This document shows positions 54,813-64,000 of a DNA stretch of 64,000 bases, one piece after another (the first letter of the stretch is position 1; the number at the start of each line of letters is the position of its first letter). Source of the DNA: Nostoc carneum NIES-2107 (GTDB lineage: Bacteria; Cyanobacteriota; Cyanobacteriia; Cyanobacteriales; Nostocaceae); the NCBI GenBank assembly GCA_002368155.1, contig AP018180.1:744001-808000 (forward strand), written 5' to 3'. The translations under genes were made by a program, and so were the position numbers. The notes under the pieces are model-generated. The model did no database searches. It had not been told where the DNA came from and worked only from the letters and a program-made list of their open reading frames with translations.

Positions 54813-57794
54813 ATGTCTAATTATTCTCCAAAGAAGCAAGTAGGTAATCAAAAAATTCATCATTTAGAGGGTAATCAAAAAGATGTAGCGAACTCGAATT
54901 TAGATAGTGCAAAACGGCCAACAATAATTCAAATCCCTAGTTCTCAGCGTTTGGCACAGAAAGATTGGAGTTTGAAAGCCAAGGCAACATTTTGGTCTTG
55001 TGCTATTAGTATGCTGCCCGTGCTAGCAGTTGGGTCTGCAACTTATTACATTGGCAGCAAGCAAATTAGCGAGCAGATTTCCTATACAAAACCATTAAGT
55101 ATTAAACAGTTAACAGCAACTAAACTGGCGCTACAAAACCAGTTATCGCTATTGTTAATGGGAACAGGGGTAACAACTTTGTTGGTGGGTGCGATCGCAG
55201 TCCTGTTGACTAATCGCGCTTTGCGTCCCCTGCTGAATGCGGCGGCCCTTTCTAATAATATTGTGCGGCGGCTACTACCAGATCAAGCGGGAATTCGGGG
55301 TGCGATCGCTTCTAAAGATGAACTGGTGGTGTTAGAGAAAAATATCAGCTTAATCAAAAAACAGCTGCCAGATTTGCTCTGGAAACAAGAACAAGAAGCT
55401 GAACGCGTCCAAGTGTTAATGAACATCACCCGGCGCATTCAAGAATGTCTCAATGAAGAAGATGTTCTCAAAACCACCGTTGAAGAAGTTCGCACAGCCT
55501 TAAATAGCGATCGCGTGACCATCTTTCGCTTTCATCCCCATAGAGAAGGCACCTTTGTTGCAGAATCAGTGGGATTCGGTTTACCAAAAACCTTGCGGAC
55601 TACAGTCTCAGTTACCTCCATTGGTGGCGAAGATATAGAAGAATACCAAAATGGCCACATCGTTGCTATTGATGACATTTATCAAGTCGATTTCAGTGCT
55701 GCTCAACTTGACTTTTTAGAGCGATTTGCTGTCAAAGCTAATTTGGTGGCACCAATTTTGCAGAAAAATCAACTATTTGGCTTATTAATTGCCCATGAGT
55801 GTACTAAACCCCGCTTTTGGCAGCAGTCAGAAATTGATTTGTTTGCTCAAATTGCCACACAATTAGGATTTGTCCTCAACTACACTAACCTCCTAGAACA
55901 GGTAGAGAGCAAAGCTGATCAAACTCAGGTATTTGTAGATATTACCCGCCGCATTCGTGAGTCACTCAACGAAGAGGATGTTCTGAAAACCACAGTGGAA
56001 GAAGTCCGCAAGGCTCTGAGCGCTGATCGAGTCATTGTATATGGTTTTGATTCCGATTGGTATGGTACTGTCATTGCAGAATCAGTGCTGCCGAGTTTTG
56101 CTAAAACCTTGCGAGCCAAAATCAAAGACCCTTGCTTTGCCCAAGGCTATATAGAAAAGTATCAAGCTGGCCGAGTGCAAGCGATCGGCAATATTTATGA
56201 AGCTGGTTTAACTGAGTGTCACCTGAAGCAACTTGAACCCTTTGGTGTTAAAGCTAATTTAGTTGCACCAATTCTTAAAGATGACCAGTTATTTGGTTTA
56301 TTAATTGCTCATCAATGTTCTGCTCCTCGTGATTGGCGAAAATTTGAGATTGATTTGTTCACTCAAATTGCCATGCAAGTAGGATTTGCTCTTGACCATG
56401 CGCGGCTACTCCAGCGAATTGATGCTGAAGCTGTACGAACTCATTTGCTAGTAGATATTACTCGCCGTATTCAAGAATCCTTCAATGAAGAGGATGTTCT
56501 GAAAACCACGGTGGAAGAAGTCCGCAAGGCTCTGAGCGTTGATCGCGTCATAGTTTATGGTTTTGATCCCGATTGGTATGGCACTGTAATTGCCGAATCA
56601 GTACTTCCCGGCTTTCCTAAAGCCTTGTGGGCGATTATCAGAGACCCTTGTTTTGCAGAAGGCTATATCGAAAAGTACCAAGCTGGTCGAGTCCAAGCTG
56701 TCAACAATGTTTATGAAGCTGGTTTAACTGATTGTCACCTGAGCCAACTCGAACCTTTTGCCGTCACAGCCAATTTAGTGGCACCGATTCTCAAAGATGG
56801 TCAGCTATATGGCTTATTAATTGCTCATGAATGTTCCGGCCCCCGTGATTGGCAACAATCTGAGATTGATTTGTTCGCTCAAGTCGCCATGCAAGTTGGA
56901 TTTGCACTGGAACACGCGAGGCTATTGAACCAAGTAGATCAAGCATACCAAGCTGCCACCGCGACATCTTTTGAGCAGTCTCAAAAACACGAAGAACTCA
57001 AGCTACAGGTTTCCGAACTGCTGAGAAATGGGAACGCAGTTGTGCAAAATCTTTCTACAAATGTGGCGCTGACTCAATTGCAATCTATTGAATTTATCTA
57101 CAATCAAACTCAAATGTTGGGTGATTTTACTCAAAGAATGGTCAATTCTGCCCAACAACTAGAACTTCAAGAACAGCAGATCAGCCAGACAGTACAGGAC
57201 GAAAATCAGTCCATGAGCGAAATTTTAGAGAGCATCTATGCTATTCAACAAACTATTTTCCAAGCTGCTCAAAGAGTTAACCGTCTTGAAGAACCTTGGC
57301 AACAGCTATCTGAGAAGATAAATCTGATCAGCAATGTCATCTCTCAGATTAAGCTGCAAGCTATGCATACAGCACTGGAAGCATCGCGGAGTGGAGAAGC
57401 AGGTCAAAAATTTGCCGCGATCGCTCAAAAAGCACTTTCCTTAGTACAACAGTTAGAATTAGAAATTACAGACATTCAACCATTGGTTGCGGATATTCAC
57501 ATAGAAAGTGATCACGTGATCATGGCTATGCAATCCAGCACAGAACAAGCACAAAGCAGCAGTGAATTGATTGCACAAACTCAACAGAAATTTCAACAGG
57601 CGATCGCACTGAGTATCGAAATGCAAACCCTGGTGGCAGAAATTTCCCAAGCTGCTGCTGTCCAAATTGAAACTTCTAGCTCTGTAAATCAATCTATTTT
57701 AGAAGTAGCTAGTATTGCCAATCAAACTTCTGAGCAAGCCATAGCCTTGGCAGATTCTTTAGCCCAGCTAACGTTATTTGCACAGGAAACGTAG
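54813..57794 (+). CDS. Cyanobacteriochrome-type methyl-accepting photoreceptor (PixJ-like), two DXCF GAF domains
   Basis: 993 residues. Two membrane helices (about 58-80 and 111-133) and a HAMP-like linker precede three GAF domains spaced 172 residues apart (about 205-365, 377-540, 550-712). GAF2 has D-P-C441-F and C469-H470. GAF3 has D-P-C613-F and C641-H642. These are the two bilin-linking cysteines of DXCF cyanobacteriochromes, usually blue/green or teal sensing. GAF1 has neither cysteine and should not bind bilin. The C-terminal part (about 720-993) is a diverged MCP signalling domain with a hairpin tip (AMHTALEASRSGEAGQKFA). A phototaxis role is inferred from this architecture. Confidence 0.9.
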   Translation: MSNYSPKKQVGNQKIHHLEGNQKDVANSNLDSAKRPTIIQIPSSQRLAQKDWSLKAKATFWSCAISMLPVLAVGSATYYIGSKQISEQISYTKPLSIKQLTATKLALQNQLSLLLMGTGVTTLLVGAIAVLLTNRALRPLLNAAALSNNIVRRLLPDQAGIRGAIASKDELVVLEKNISLIKKQLPDLLWKQEQEAERVQVLMNITRRIQECLNEEDVLKTTVEEVRTALNSDRVTIFRFHPHREGTFVAESVGFGLPKTLRTTVSVTSIGGEDIEEYQNGHIVAIDDIYQVDFSAAQLDFLERFAVKANLVAPILQKNQLFGLLIAHECTKPRFWQQSEIDLFAQIATQLGFVLNYTNLLEQVESKADQTQVFVDITRRIRESLNEEDVLKTTVEEVRKALSADRVIVYGFDSDWYGTVIAESVLPSFAKTLRAKIKDPCFAQGYIEKYQAGRVQAIGNIYEAGLTECHLKQLEPFGVKANLVAPILKDDQLFGLLIAHQCSAPRDWRKFEIDLFTQIAMQVGFALDHARLLQRIDAEAVRTHLLVDITRRIQESFNEEDVLKTTVEEVRKALSVDRVIVYGFDPDWYGTVIAESVLPGFPKALWAIIRDPCFAEGYIEKYQAGRVQAVNNVYEAGLTDCHLSQLEPFAVTANLVAPILKDGQLYGLLIAHECSGPRDWQQSEIDLFAQVAMQVGFALEHARLLNQVDQAYQAATATSFEQSQKHEELKLQVSELLRNGNAVVQNLSTNVALTQLQSIEFIYNQTQMLGDFTQRMVNSAQQLELQEQQISQTVQDENQSMSEILESIYAIQQTIFQAAQRVNRLEEPWQQLSEKINLISNVISQIKLQAMHTALEASRSGEAGQKFAAIAQKALSLVQQLELEITDIQPLVADIHIESDHVIMAMQSSTEQAQSSSELIAQTQQKFQQAIALSIEMQTLVAEISQAAAVQIETSSSVNQSILEVASIANQTSEQAIALADSLAQLTLFAQET

Positions 57795-58004
57795 GAGGTA
57801 TCGTATTTAGGGACTTCCAAAAAAATAATCAATCGCTTTGGCAAGCAGAGGAGGCAGAGGAGGAAGAATACAATCATGGTCTTCCCTCTGAAAATTGGAT
57901 AATTTATTTTCTAGAAGTTCCCAACTAAGTTGATCGAGTGCATCTACTGAAATAAATAGTATAAATTCTTTACACCATCATAGTTAAAAACACCAGCATA
58001 AGCT

Positions 58005-59669
58005 ATGGGTCTTGACTTTGGTATACAAAATAACGTTTTTCAAAATTTTGTGCAAGAAGCATCAGGGCTTCTACAGCTAATTCACGAAGGATTGCTAGAG
58101 CTTTCACATAACTATAGCGCTCCCCAGATACGTAGTCTGGTGCGAGCTGCTAAGTTAGTTAAAACTACAGCAGACCAGGTGAATTTCACTGATATACATA
58201 CCTTAGCTCATCGTTTGGAAAAGATTTTTCGGTTGATATCGCTGGGAAATGCGGTAATTGACGACTATTTAACAAATTTGCTTTTGCAAGCTAATGATTG
58301 TTTGCGTTTACTGCTAATAGCACAAGTTCAAGAAAATTTTGATGATTTAGCAAGTGTTTTAGCCAAAGCAGAACCAATTTTTGCTTATCTAGAAGCTAGG
58401 TTAAGCCATAAGGTAGAAATAGTGCCTGATGTGCTAGAAACTTCTTATCTAGAGGCAAGTGTATCTCAGTTAATGCCAACAACAGAGATGGCTCAGGCTT
58501 TAGACAACCTAGAAAGAATTCTGGCAGAATCTGACATTGATAAATTACCAGAGCAACTGATCCCACAGGCAAATTTATTTTTGGGCTTTGGCGAATTCTA
58601 CAATATTTCGGAATTCATTGCGATCGCCCAAATTACAAGTACGACTTTACAAACAACCCCGCAAGCGGCTCAAACAATTGGGAAGGTAGCTTTGGCTGGT
58701 TGGCGTGCGGCTTATGAGTCGATTGTGAACAAAAATCATCCCCAAGCAGCTAATGAAACTGCTAATTCGAGTGGGGTTGTCATCCAAAACAGTCAAAACC
58801 CTGCATTACCACACAAACTGAAAACCGCTAATTTATTTGTTTGGGTAGCGGATGGTAATGTTTTTACAGTCAATTCCGACAGCGTGGAAGAACTTTTAGT
58901 TGCGGAAGCTGACCAAATTATCTATTCTCAACGACAACGGTTTTTACATTGGCGCGGACAAGTAATTCCTAACTATCAACTATCAGAACTACTCAGTTAC
59001 GGTAGTTCCAAACCCTTAGGAAATCGTCAGCCAGAACCAATGTTAGTACTAAACTTAGGTCAGCAAATTTTGGCTTTAGAACCAGAAATTCAATACCTCA
59101 TTGCAGAACCAGAGTTAATCATCAATCCTTTACCAACAGACCAAGAATTTTCCAGTTGCGTTTATGGTTGTACGATTTGGAAAGATAATTTACTGCCAGT
59201 AATTGATGTAGTAGCACTGTTGCAGCAGACAATTAATCACAATCAACAGGTTTACTCAAATACTAAATTATTAAATCCAGCAGATACAGCAATTATTCAC
59301 CGAGAACCAACAATTCTGGTGGTAGATGATTCCCATAGCGTGCGCCATATCGTATCTTTGACATTGCAAAGAGAGGGTTATCAAGTATTGCAAGCCGAAG
59401 ATGGGCAAGAAGCGATCGCCCAGTTGCAGCAAAATCCCCATGTGCAAATGGTGATTTGTGATATTGAAATGCCTAATCTCAATGGCTTTGAGTTTCTCAG
59501 CTATCGTCTTAAAGACTCACAATTAGCCAAAATACCAGTTATCATGCTCAGTTCATGCAGCACTAATCAGCATCGTCAGTTGGCTATGCAATTAGGAGCG
59601 ACTACCTACTTTACAAAACCTTATGTTGAAGAAGATTTTTTAACAGCCCTCAGGATGAGTGTTAATTAA
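58005..59669 (+). CDS. CheA-like protein without kinase core: HPt-like + CheW + receiver
   Basis: 554 residues. An N-terminal four-helix P1/HPt-like region (about 5-120) has Lys50 where CheA keeps its phospho-His (RAAKLVKTT versus RAAHTLKG). There is no P3 dimerisation helix pair and no HATPase domain. A CheW-like domain (about 275-420) and a complete receiver domain with VVDDS, Asp486 (CDIEMP) and Lys538 (FTKP) complete the protein. It lies 210 bp after the photoreceptor gene and likely acts with it as a scaffold or phosphate sink. The start ATG 58005 is the only good one. Confidence 0.85.
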   Translation: MGLDFGIQNNVFQNFVQEASGLLQLIHEGLLELSHNYSAPQIRSLVRAAKLVKTTADQVNFTDIHTLAHRLEKIFRLISLGNAVIDDYLTNLLLQANDCLRLLLIAQVQENFDDLASVLAKAEPIFAYLEARLSHKVEIVPDVLETSYLEASVSQLMPTTEMAQALDNLERILAESDIDKLPEQLIPQANLFLGFGEFYNISEFIAIAQITSTTLQTTPQAAQTIGKVALAGWRAAYESIVNKNHPQAANETANSSGVVIQNSQNPALPHKLKTANLFVWVADGNVFTVNSDSVEELLVAEADQIIYSQRQRFLHWRGQVIPNYQLSELLSYGSSKPLGNRQPEPMLVLNLGQQILALEPEIQYLIAEPELIINPLPTDQEFSSCVYGCTIWKDNLLPVIDVVALLQQTINHNQQVYSNTKLLNPADTAIIHREPTILVVDDSHSVRHIVSLTLQREGYQVLQAEDGQEAIAQLQQNPHVQMVICDIEMPNLNGFEFLSYRLKDSQLAKIPVIMLSSCSTNQHRQLAMQLGATTYFTKPYVEEDFLTALRMSVN

Positions 59670-59715
59670 ATTACCAATTACCAATTACCAATTACCAATT
59701 ACCAATTACCAATAC
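59667..59715. repeat. ATTACCA tandem heptamers overlapping a gene end
   Basis: Six ATTACCA units. The last ones form the stop codon and final residues (I-G-N-W) of the convergent histidine kinase gene. Confidence 0.8.
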
Positions 59716-61669
59716 TTGCTTTAACAGGAATTTCAATTACAAACTTCGTCCCTTGCCCTGGTATGGAGTCACACCAAAGATTACCGCCATGCTTTTGGCT
59801 GATAATTTGATAACTCATAAATAAGCCCAAGCCAGTGCCTTTGCCAACAGGTTTGGTAGTGAAGAAAGGGTCAAATATTTTAGATAAAATCTCTTTGGGA
59901 ATGCCTATGCCATTATCAGAAATTATAATCATCACTTGATTTGTATCCATTTGACGAGTCTGAATTCTGATAGCATTGAGGTTAGCTGAAATATCTGGGA
60001 ATGAACGCCCTTGATTAGATTCTTCTAATGCATCAACAGCATTACTCACAAGACTCATAAATACTTGATTAAGAGAGCCAGCATCACATTCAATTAGTGG
60101 TAAATCTCCATAATCTTTAATCAGCTGAATCTCTGGGCGATGGGTTGTGGCTTGCAATCGATGTTGTAAAAGTACCAAAGTACTATCAATACCTTGATGA
60201 ATGTCTACCGCTTTCAATTCGGCTTCATCCAAGCGCGAGAAGTTCCGCAGCGATAACACAATAGTACTGATGCGTTCAGTACCACTTTTCATAGACTGAA
60301 GAACCTTGGCCATATCTTCCTGTAAAAAGTCTAATTCCAATTGAGCTAATTCTGCTTGCAAAGCTTGAGGTGGATGAGGATAGTGCTGCTGGTAAACTTG
60401 CAATGCTCTCCACAAGTTTTGGATATAGTCAGAAAGATAAATTAAGTTGCCATGAATGAAATTAACGGGGTTATTGATTTCATGGGCAACCCCTGCCACC
60501 ATCTGTCCCAATGCAGACATTTTCTCACTCTGAAGCATCTGTAATTGAGTTTGTTTCAGCGTTTCTAGGGTTTGGTTTAGTGCCGTATTCTTAACATTTA
60601 ATTCTTCAGTTCTCTGCTGAACTCTAAATTCCAAAGTTTCATTAGTGCTGGCTAATTCAGCAAAAGCTAAACGCAACTTTGTTTCTGCTTGTGTGCGTTC
60701 GGCAATTGTTGCTGTCAGTACAAGAATGGTGAGTGTAATTACGCCAATAAACAATTGTAGTTGCATCAAAGATTGGTTGAGATCCCGATCTACAAAACCA
60801 CCTTTGCCATTAACCGTAGCAATGACTGCGATCGCAGCCACAATGAAAGTTAATAGTGTTGCACCTGGTTGTCCCAGCCGAAAGGCAGACCAAATCAACA
60901 TCGGAATTAACATATACTCCAGGTGATATCCTTCACTAAAAGCTACTTTGCTGATGAGAATCACCAAACCCATCAGAATAATTGGATCTACTAAAATTAA
61001 CCAAAATCTGAAACGGTGTTTTAGGGGTTGTCTCATCTCTGAGGTGGAAATGGAGGCTAACCATTGCCGCATGGAACCTTGGTGTTGTTGAATGAATTGA
61101 CCCCAACTAAGTAGCATCGGGGTAACAATCAAAATTCCCGAAACATTAGAAATCCACCAGGTTAACCAAACTGTCCCATACATCGCCCAAGGAACTTTAC
61201 TACTCAACGCCAAGCAAGTTACCCCAACCGTGGCATTAATACTCGGCCCTACCATACCCGTTAATATCAAAAATTTGAACACGCCGGGAATCTGGTCTAA
61301 GGGATAGCGAAGGTTGGTAGTTCTCCGCAGTAGAAAAGCACCTAATATAGTTCCCAAGGTTGTGCCGATCGCAATCAAGAAAACCGGCAGTGTTGAAATC
61401 GCCAGAGATAAAAAATTTGTGGGATCTCGAAACGCCCAGAAGTTAGCGAAAAATGAACCCAGCAACACACCGTACCCAATCCAATTACCAAACAACAGAA
61501 CAGCCCCACTAGCAATTCCATCCGGGGGCCAGACTGGAGTCACATCTTGCGGTGTGGAGGCCAGATGACGTGAAATTTCCGCCATGCCATAGTAGGCGAT
61601 CGCCAACACAATAATGCATCCGATTTGCTTGAATGCATGAGGAACTATATAAGATTTTTTTTGAGTCAT
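59699..61669 (-). CDS. MASE1-domain sensor histidine kinase
   Basis: 656 residues. The N-terminal MASE1 sensor (about 15-320) has eight or more membrane helices and the typical [11 protein letters not shown] motif. A coiled-coil linker (about 325-390) follows, then HisKA ([19 protein letters not shown]) and an HATPase domain with N-box NAVDALEE, G1 [27 protein letters not shown]. There is no receiver domain, so the partner regulator is elsewhere. The C-terminus runs into the ATTACCA repeat. It is convergent with the CheA-like gene. Confidence 0.93.
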   Translation of the reverse strand: MTQKKSYIVPHAFKQIGCIIVLAIAYYGMAEISRHLASTPQDVTPVWPPDGIASGAVLLFGNWIGYGVLLGSFFANFWAFRDPTNFLSLAISTLPVFLIAIGTTLGTILGAFLLRRTTNLRYPLDQIPGVFKFLILTGMVGPSINATVGVTCLALSSKVPWAMYGTVWLTWWISNVSGILIVTPMLLSWGQFIQQHQGSMRQWLASISTSEMRQPLKHRFRFWLILVDPIILMGLVILISKVAFSEGYHLEYMLIPMLIWSAFRLGQPGATLLTFIVAAIAVIATVNGKGGFVDRDLNQSLMQLQLFIGVITLTILVLTATIAERTQAETKLRLAFAELASTNETLEFRVQQRTEELNVKNTALNQTLETLKQTQLQMLQSEKMSALGQMVAGVAHEINNPVNFIHGNLIYLSDYIQNLWRALQVYQQHYPHPPQALQAELAQLELDFLQEDMAKVLQSMKSGTERISTIVLSLRNFSRLDEAELKAVDIHQGIDSTLVLLQHRLQATTHRPEIQLIKDYGDLPLIECDAGSLNQVFMSLVSNAVDALEESNQGRSFPDISANLNAIRIQTRQMDTNQVMIIISDNGIGIPKEILSKIFDPFFTTKPVGKGTGLGLFMSYQIISQKHGGNLWCDSIPGQGTKFVIEIPVKASIGNW

Positions 61670-61808
61670 CCGTTTAGGGACTGCTTGATATACACGTTGT
61701 TTGTAAACCTAGAATTCCCTTTTCCTCTCTGGTGGGAACATCAAGCAGCCAAGAAAGTAGCCTTCATCAAAAGGGGTTGGGTAATGGGTAATGGGAATAT
61801 CTCCTTGT

Positions 61809-61842
61809 CCCCAATGCCCAATGCCCAATGCCCAATGCCCAA
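61809..61842. repeat. CCAATGC tandem heptamers
   Basis: Four to five CCCAATG units immediately after the proB stop; the same unit, inverted, lies before proB. Confidence 0.8.
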
Positions 61843-61845
61843 CCT

Positions 61846-62955
61846 CTAAGTCAACACTAAATTATCCCGGTGAACAACAGTTTCCGCGCCAGCGTAGCCC
61901 AATATTGTGGGTATTTCTCGTGAATGACAACCGCGAATTTTTTGCAGATCCTCACTGTTGTAGTTAACCAGGCCTCTGGCGATTTCGTTACCAGTGATAT
62001 CACATAATTGCACGGCTTCTTGTGTATCAAATTCTCCCTCAACTGTTTTGATACCAGCCGCTAATAAGGATTTTCCTGATTCCGAAATGGCTGCGATCGC
62101 ACCTGCATCTAAATACAATTTTCCCGCTGGCACAAGGCCGTAAGCTATCCAACGTTTTCTGGCTGAGGTGGGTTCTGGCTGTGGTTCAAAGTGAGTACCT
62201 ATCGGTTCCCCTTGTAATATTTTTTCGATGTTGCGGGGAAATCTTCCTTGGGTAATTACTGTCCGCACACCAGCTGCGATCGCAATTCTCGCCGCCGAAA
62301 TTTTGGTGATCATCCCGCCAGTACCCCATTGCGAACCTTGAGAACCTGTCTGAATCTGTAATTTGGCTAATTCTTTAATACTACTTACCAAAGATATTGG
62401 TTGAGCATCAGGTACAGAACGGGGATCTGCTGAGTACAATCTATCAACATCAGTCAGCAAAAATAGCCAATCTGCTTCTACTAAACTGGCAACTAATGCT
62501 GAAAGGGTGTCATTATCGCCAAATTTTAGCTCATCGACCGCTACCGTATCGTTTTCATTAACTACCGGAATTACCCCTAGTCCCAGCAGTTCGCGAAAGG
62601 TGTTGTAGATATTGAGATAGCGGCTGCGCTGCACCAAATCACTACGAGTCAGCAAAACTTGGGCAATTGGCTGTTGCAGGGTAGTAAATAAATCATCGTA
62701 AACCCGCATTAACCGTCCTTGTCCCACAGCTGCTACTGCTTGTTTGAGTGCGATCGCTTTGGGACGTTCCGTTAAACCCAACCGCGCACAACCTACCCCT
62801 ACTGCACCAGAAGACACCAAAATCACGCGATGACCTTGGCGCTGCAAATCAGAGAGTGTCTCCGCTAAAGTCGCAATAGTGGAAAGTGCCAGCTGTCCGG
62901 TTTCTGGCTGAGTCAGGCTAGATGTGCCAATTTTAACGACGATTGTTTTAGACAT
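61846..62955 (-). CDS. proB: Glutamate 5-kinase
   Basis: First step of proline synthesis: phosphorylates glutamate. The amino-acid kinase domain ([35 protein letters not shown]) covers about residues 1-260, and a PUA domain (about 275-360, [11 protein letters not shown]) follows. ATG 62955 ([10 protein letters not shown]) is chosen. The longer frame to 62997 would add Pro/Cys-rich residues encoded purely by ATGCCCA repeats and is not believable. The repeat ends at the start codon, so the ribosome-binding context is unusual. Confidence 0.95.
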   Translation of the reverse strand: MSKTIVVKIGTSSLTQPETGQLALSTIATLAETLSDLQRQGHRVILVSSGAVGVGCARLGLTERPKAIALKQAVAAVGQGRLMRVYDDLFTTLQQPIAQVLLTRSDLVQRSRYLNIYNTFRELLGLGVIPVVNENDTVAVDELKFGDNDTLSALVASLVEADWLFLLTDVDRLYSADPRSVPDAQPISLVSSIKELAKLQIQTGSQGSQWGTGGMITKISAARIAIAAGVRTVITQGRFPRNIEKILQGEPIGTHFEPQPEPTSARKRWIAYGLVPAGKLYLDAGAIAAISESGKSLLAAGIKTVEGEFDTQEAVQLCDITGNEIARGLVNYNSEDLQKIRGCHSREIPTILGYAGAETVVHRDNLVLT

Positions 62956-63000
62956 GGGGCATTGGGCATGGGGCATGGGGCATTGGGCATTGGGCATGGG
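62953..63000. repeat. GGGCATT/GGGCATG tandem heptamers abutting the proB start
   Basis: Seven units of TGGGGCA/TGGGCAT; the proB ATG is formed at the edge of the array. Confidence 0.8.
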
Positions 63001-63045
63001 TCATTTGTTATCAGACAAAGGACAAGTAACAAATAACAAATGACT

Positions 63046-63097
63046 AAAAAAAATTGTAAAGCGCCAGCACCTCTATTAGTGAGGGCCGACGCTTTAC
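63046..63097 (-). terminator. Terminator of the YqeG-type gene
   Basis: CGCTTTAC (63097-63090) pairs with GTAAAGCG (63063-63056), with an inner CTC/GAG helix. Read on the minus strand it is followed by eight T (63053-63046). Confidence 0.75.
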
Positions 63098-63232
63098 GGT
63101 TTTATATGTATTTATTAAACTTTAGGGTCTTTTTTGGGCTGACCCCATGTTATTAACACTTATAATCCCAGATTTTTTTCATTGCGAAAGATTCCTTAAT
63201 GTTTTTTTTAGATTTAGTTTTTTAACTAAAAA

Positions 63233-63772
63233 TCAATCTTTGTGAATTTTTGTGTACTTGGGGCTGATGCTAGCGCCCAAGGCTTCAGAAACCCAAACTT
63301 CAAAGTTTCTGATGGGGTGAGAGCGTAGAGCCACTTCGGGATGGATAATTGGTTCCACTAAGATGGTAAACATTCCCAAGCGGTTACCAGCTAAGACATC
63401 GGTAAACAAGCGATCGCCTACCATCCCCACTTGGTGAACGGGTAAATTCATCGCCTTGAGTGCGGCTCTAATTTTGCGTCGTGATGGTTTGGCAGCGCCT
63501 AGATAATAAGGTAGGTTTAGAGAACGGGCAATACTCCCAATCCGCGCCTCACTCAGGTTATTGCTGACTAGCCAAAGTACAGCACAGGCACGCATTTCCT
63601 CTACCCATTGTTGTAATTCTGCTGAAGCCGCCCCTATTTTCATCGGTACTAAAGTCTCATCGACATCCAGCACTAATCCCTTTAATCCATATTGCTGGAT
63701 AATTTCTGGTGTCAGTTTTAAAATGGAACCTTCTAAAATCAAGTCCGGTTGTAAGAGGTTGTTCCAAGCCAT
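63233..63772 (-). CDS. YqeG-family HAD-IIIA phosphatase
   Basis: 179 residues. The HAD motifs are LVLDVDETLVP (nucleophile Asp), LVSNN, KPSRRK and GDRLFTDVLAG. This is the YqeG/PGPase branch related to mitochondrial Gep4, which dephosphorylates phosphatidylglycerol phosphate. A membrane-lipid role is inferred from family. ATG 63772 is the start; the downstream terminator closes the unit. Confidence 0.9.
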   Translation of the reverse strand: MAWNNLLQPDLILEGSILKLTPEIIQQYGLKGLVLDVDETLVPMKIGAASAELQQWVEEMRACAVLWLVSNNLSEARIGSIARSLNLPYYLGAAKPSRRKIRAALKAMNLPVHQVGMVGDRLFTDVLAGNRLGMFTILVEPIIHPEVALRSHPIRNFEVWVSEALGASISPKYTKIHKD

Positions 63773-64000
63773 ATTTTAAGCATCAAGGGTGTCTTGACAG
63801 CAGTCACAATTAACTTATGAATTAATGACTGTTGTTTTCTGTGAAGTTTTACATCAGTTATTTAGTATTTTGTTAGGTATGAAATAGCACAAATATGCTA
63901 TGATAAATCTCCTAAAAATACAAATACTTAGTTTTTTTAGGATAAAGCTTGGATGGTAACCTTGCCAACCTAAGAAAGTTATATATCTGATAGAGTGCGA
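63773..64000. other. Upstream region at the window edge
   Basis: AT-rich DNA with a TATGAT at 63899-63904 but no matching -35. No gene is visible before the window ends. Confidence 0.3.

Noticed and set aside
54629-54820. 63-codon ORF before the photoreceptor gene
   Set aside because: Starts inside an inverted repeat and overlaps the next gene start; no family features.
1-64000. tRNA, rRNA or CRISPR genes
   Set aside because: Looked for T-loop GTTCRA patterns and spacer-repeat periodicity in gaps; none found by eye.

Overview
The window comes from the chromosome of a filamentous, probably heterocystous (Nostocales) cyanobacterium. The evidence is the frequent HIP1 octamer GCGATCGC, intergenic heptamer tandem repeats of the STRR type (CCCATTA, ATGCCCA and ATTACCA units), a cyanobacterial-type DnaB intein, DXCF cyanobacteriochrome GAF domains, and several families largely known from cyanobacteria (TIGR03792, MASE1 kinases, FHA proteins, GAF chemoreceptors). 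I found no rRNA, tRNA or CRISPR array.

Layout. 0-0.5 kb: 3' part of a methylguanine-DNA methyltransferase. 0.8-7.9 kb: a 2361-residue RTX calcium-binding protein with a nearly exact 873-bp internal duplication. 8.5-11 kb: an OpgC-like acyltransferase with a DUF3131 protein. 11.5-22 kb: mostly housekeeping and orphan genes (tRNA 2-selenouridine synthase, prohibitin-like protein, endonuclease V, pentapeptide protein, two FHA proteins of which one is fused to a probable flavoprotein, SGNH hydrolase, ABC1 kinase). 22.2-32.8 kb: a glycan cluster with eight glycosyltransferase-like genes around an MsbA-type ABC exporter that carries an unusual C-terminal tail of two histidine-kinase dimerisation-like repeats. 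33-43.9 kb: glyoxalase II, DUF2817 hydrolase, rplI-dnaB (dnaB holds a 429-residue intein), FKBP, phasin-like protein, an NAGPA-type glycosidase and an M50 site-2 protease with CBS domains. 43.9-45.9 kb: a VapC-type toxin-antitoxin pair followed by 1.28 kb of non-coding DNA holding four related copies of a short element; two copies look like intact small-RNA genes, each with its own promoter and terminator hairpin. 45.9-49.6 kb: argJ, a Mut7-C RNase, a small broken gene and a ROK kinase. 49.8-53.9 kb: a Ser/Thr kinase whose last codons were replaced by an IS630-type insertion (exact TA duplication), then a periplasmic-binding-type protein. 54.8-61.7 kb: a photosensory group with a DXCF cyanobacteriochrome chemoreceptor, a CheA-like protein lacking the kinase core and the phospho-histidine, and a MASE1 histidine kinase. 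61.8-63.8 kb: proB and a YqeG-type phosphatase.

The most unusual items are the tandem small-RNA-like elements at 44.98-45.69 kb, the ABC exporter with paired HisKA-like repeats, the kinase-less CheA-like protein beside a dual-DXCF photoreceptor, the FHA-flavoprotein fusion, and the precisely reconstructable IS630 insertion.
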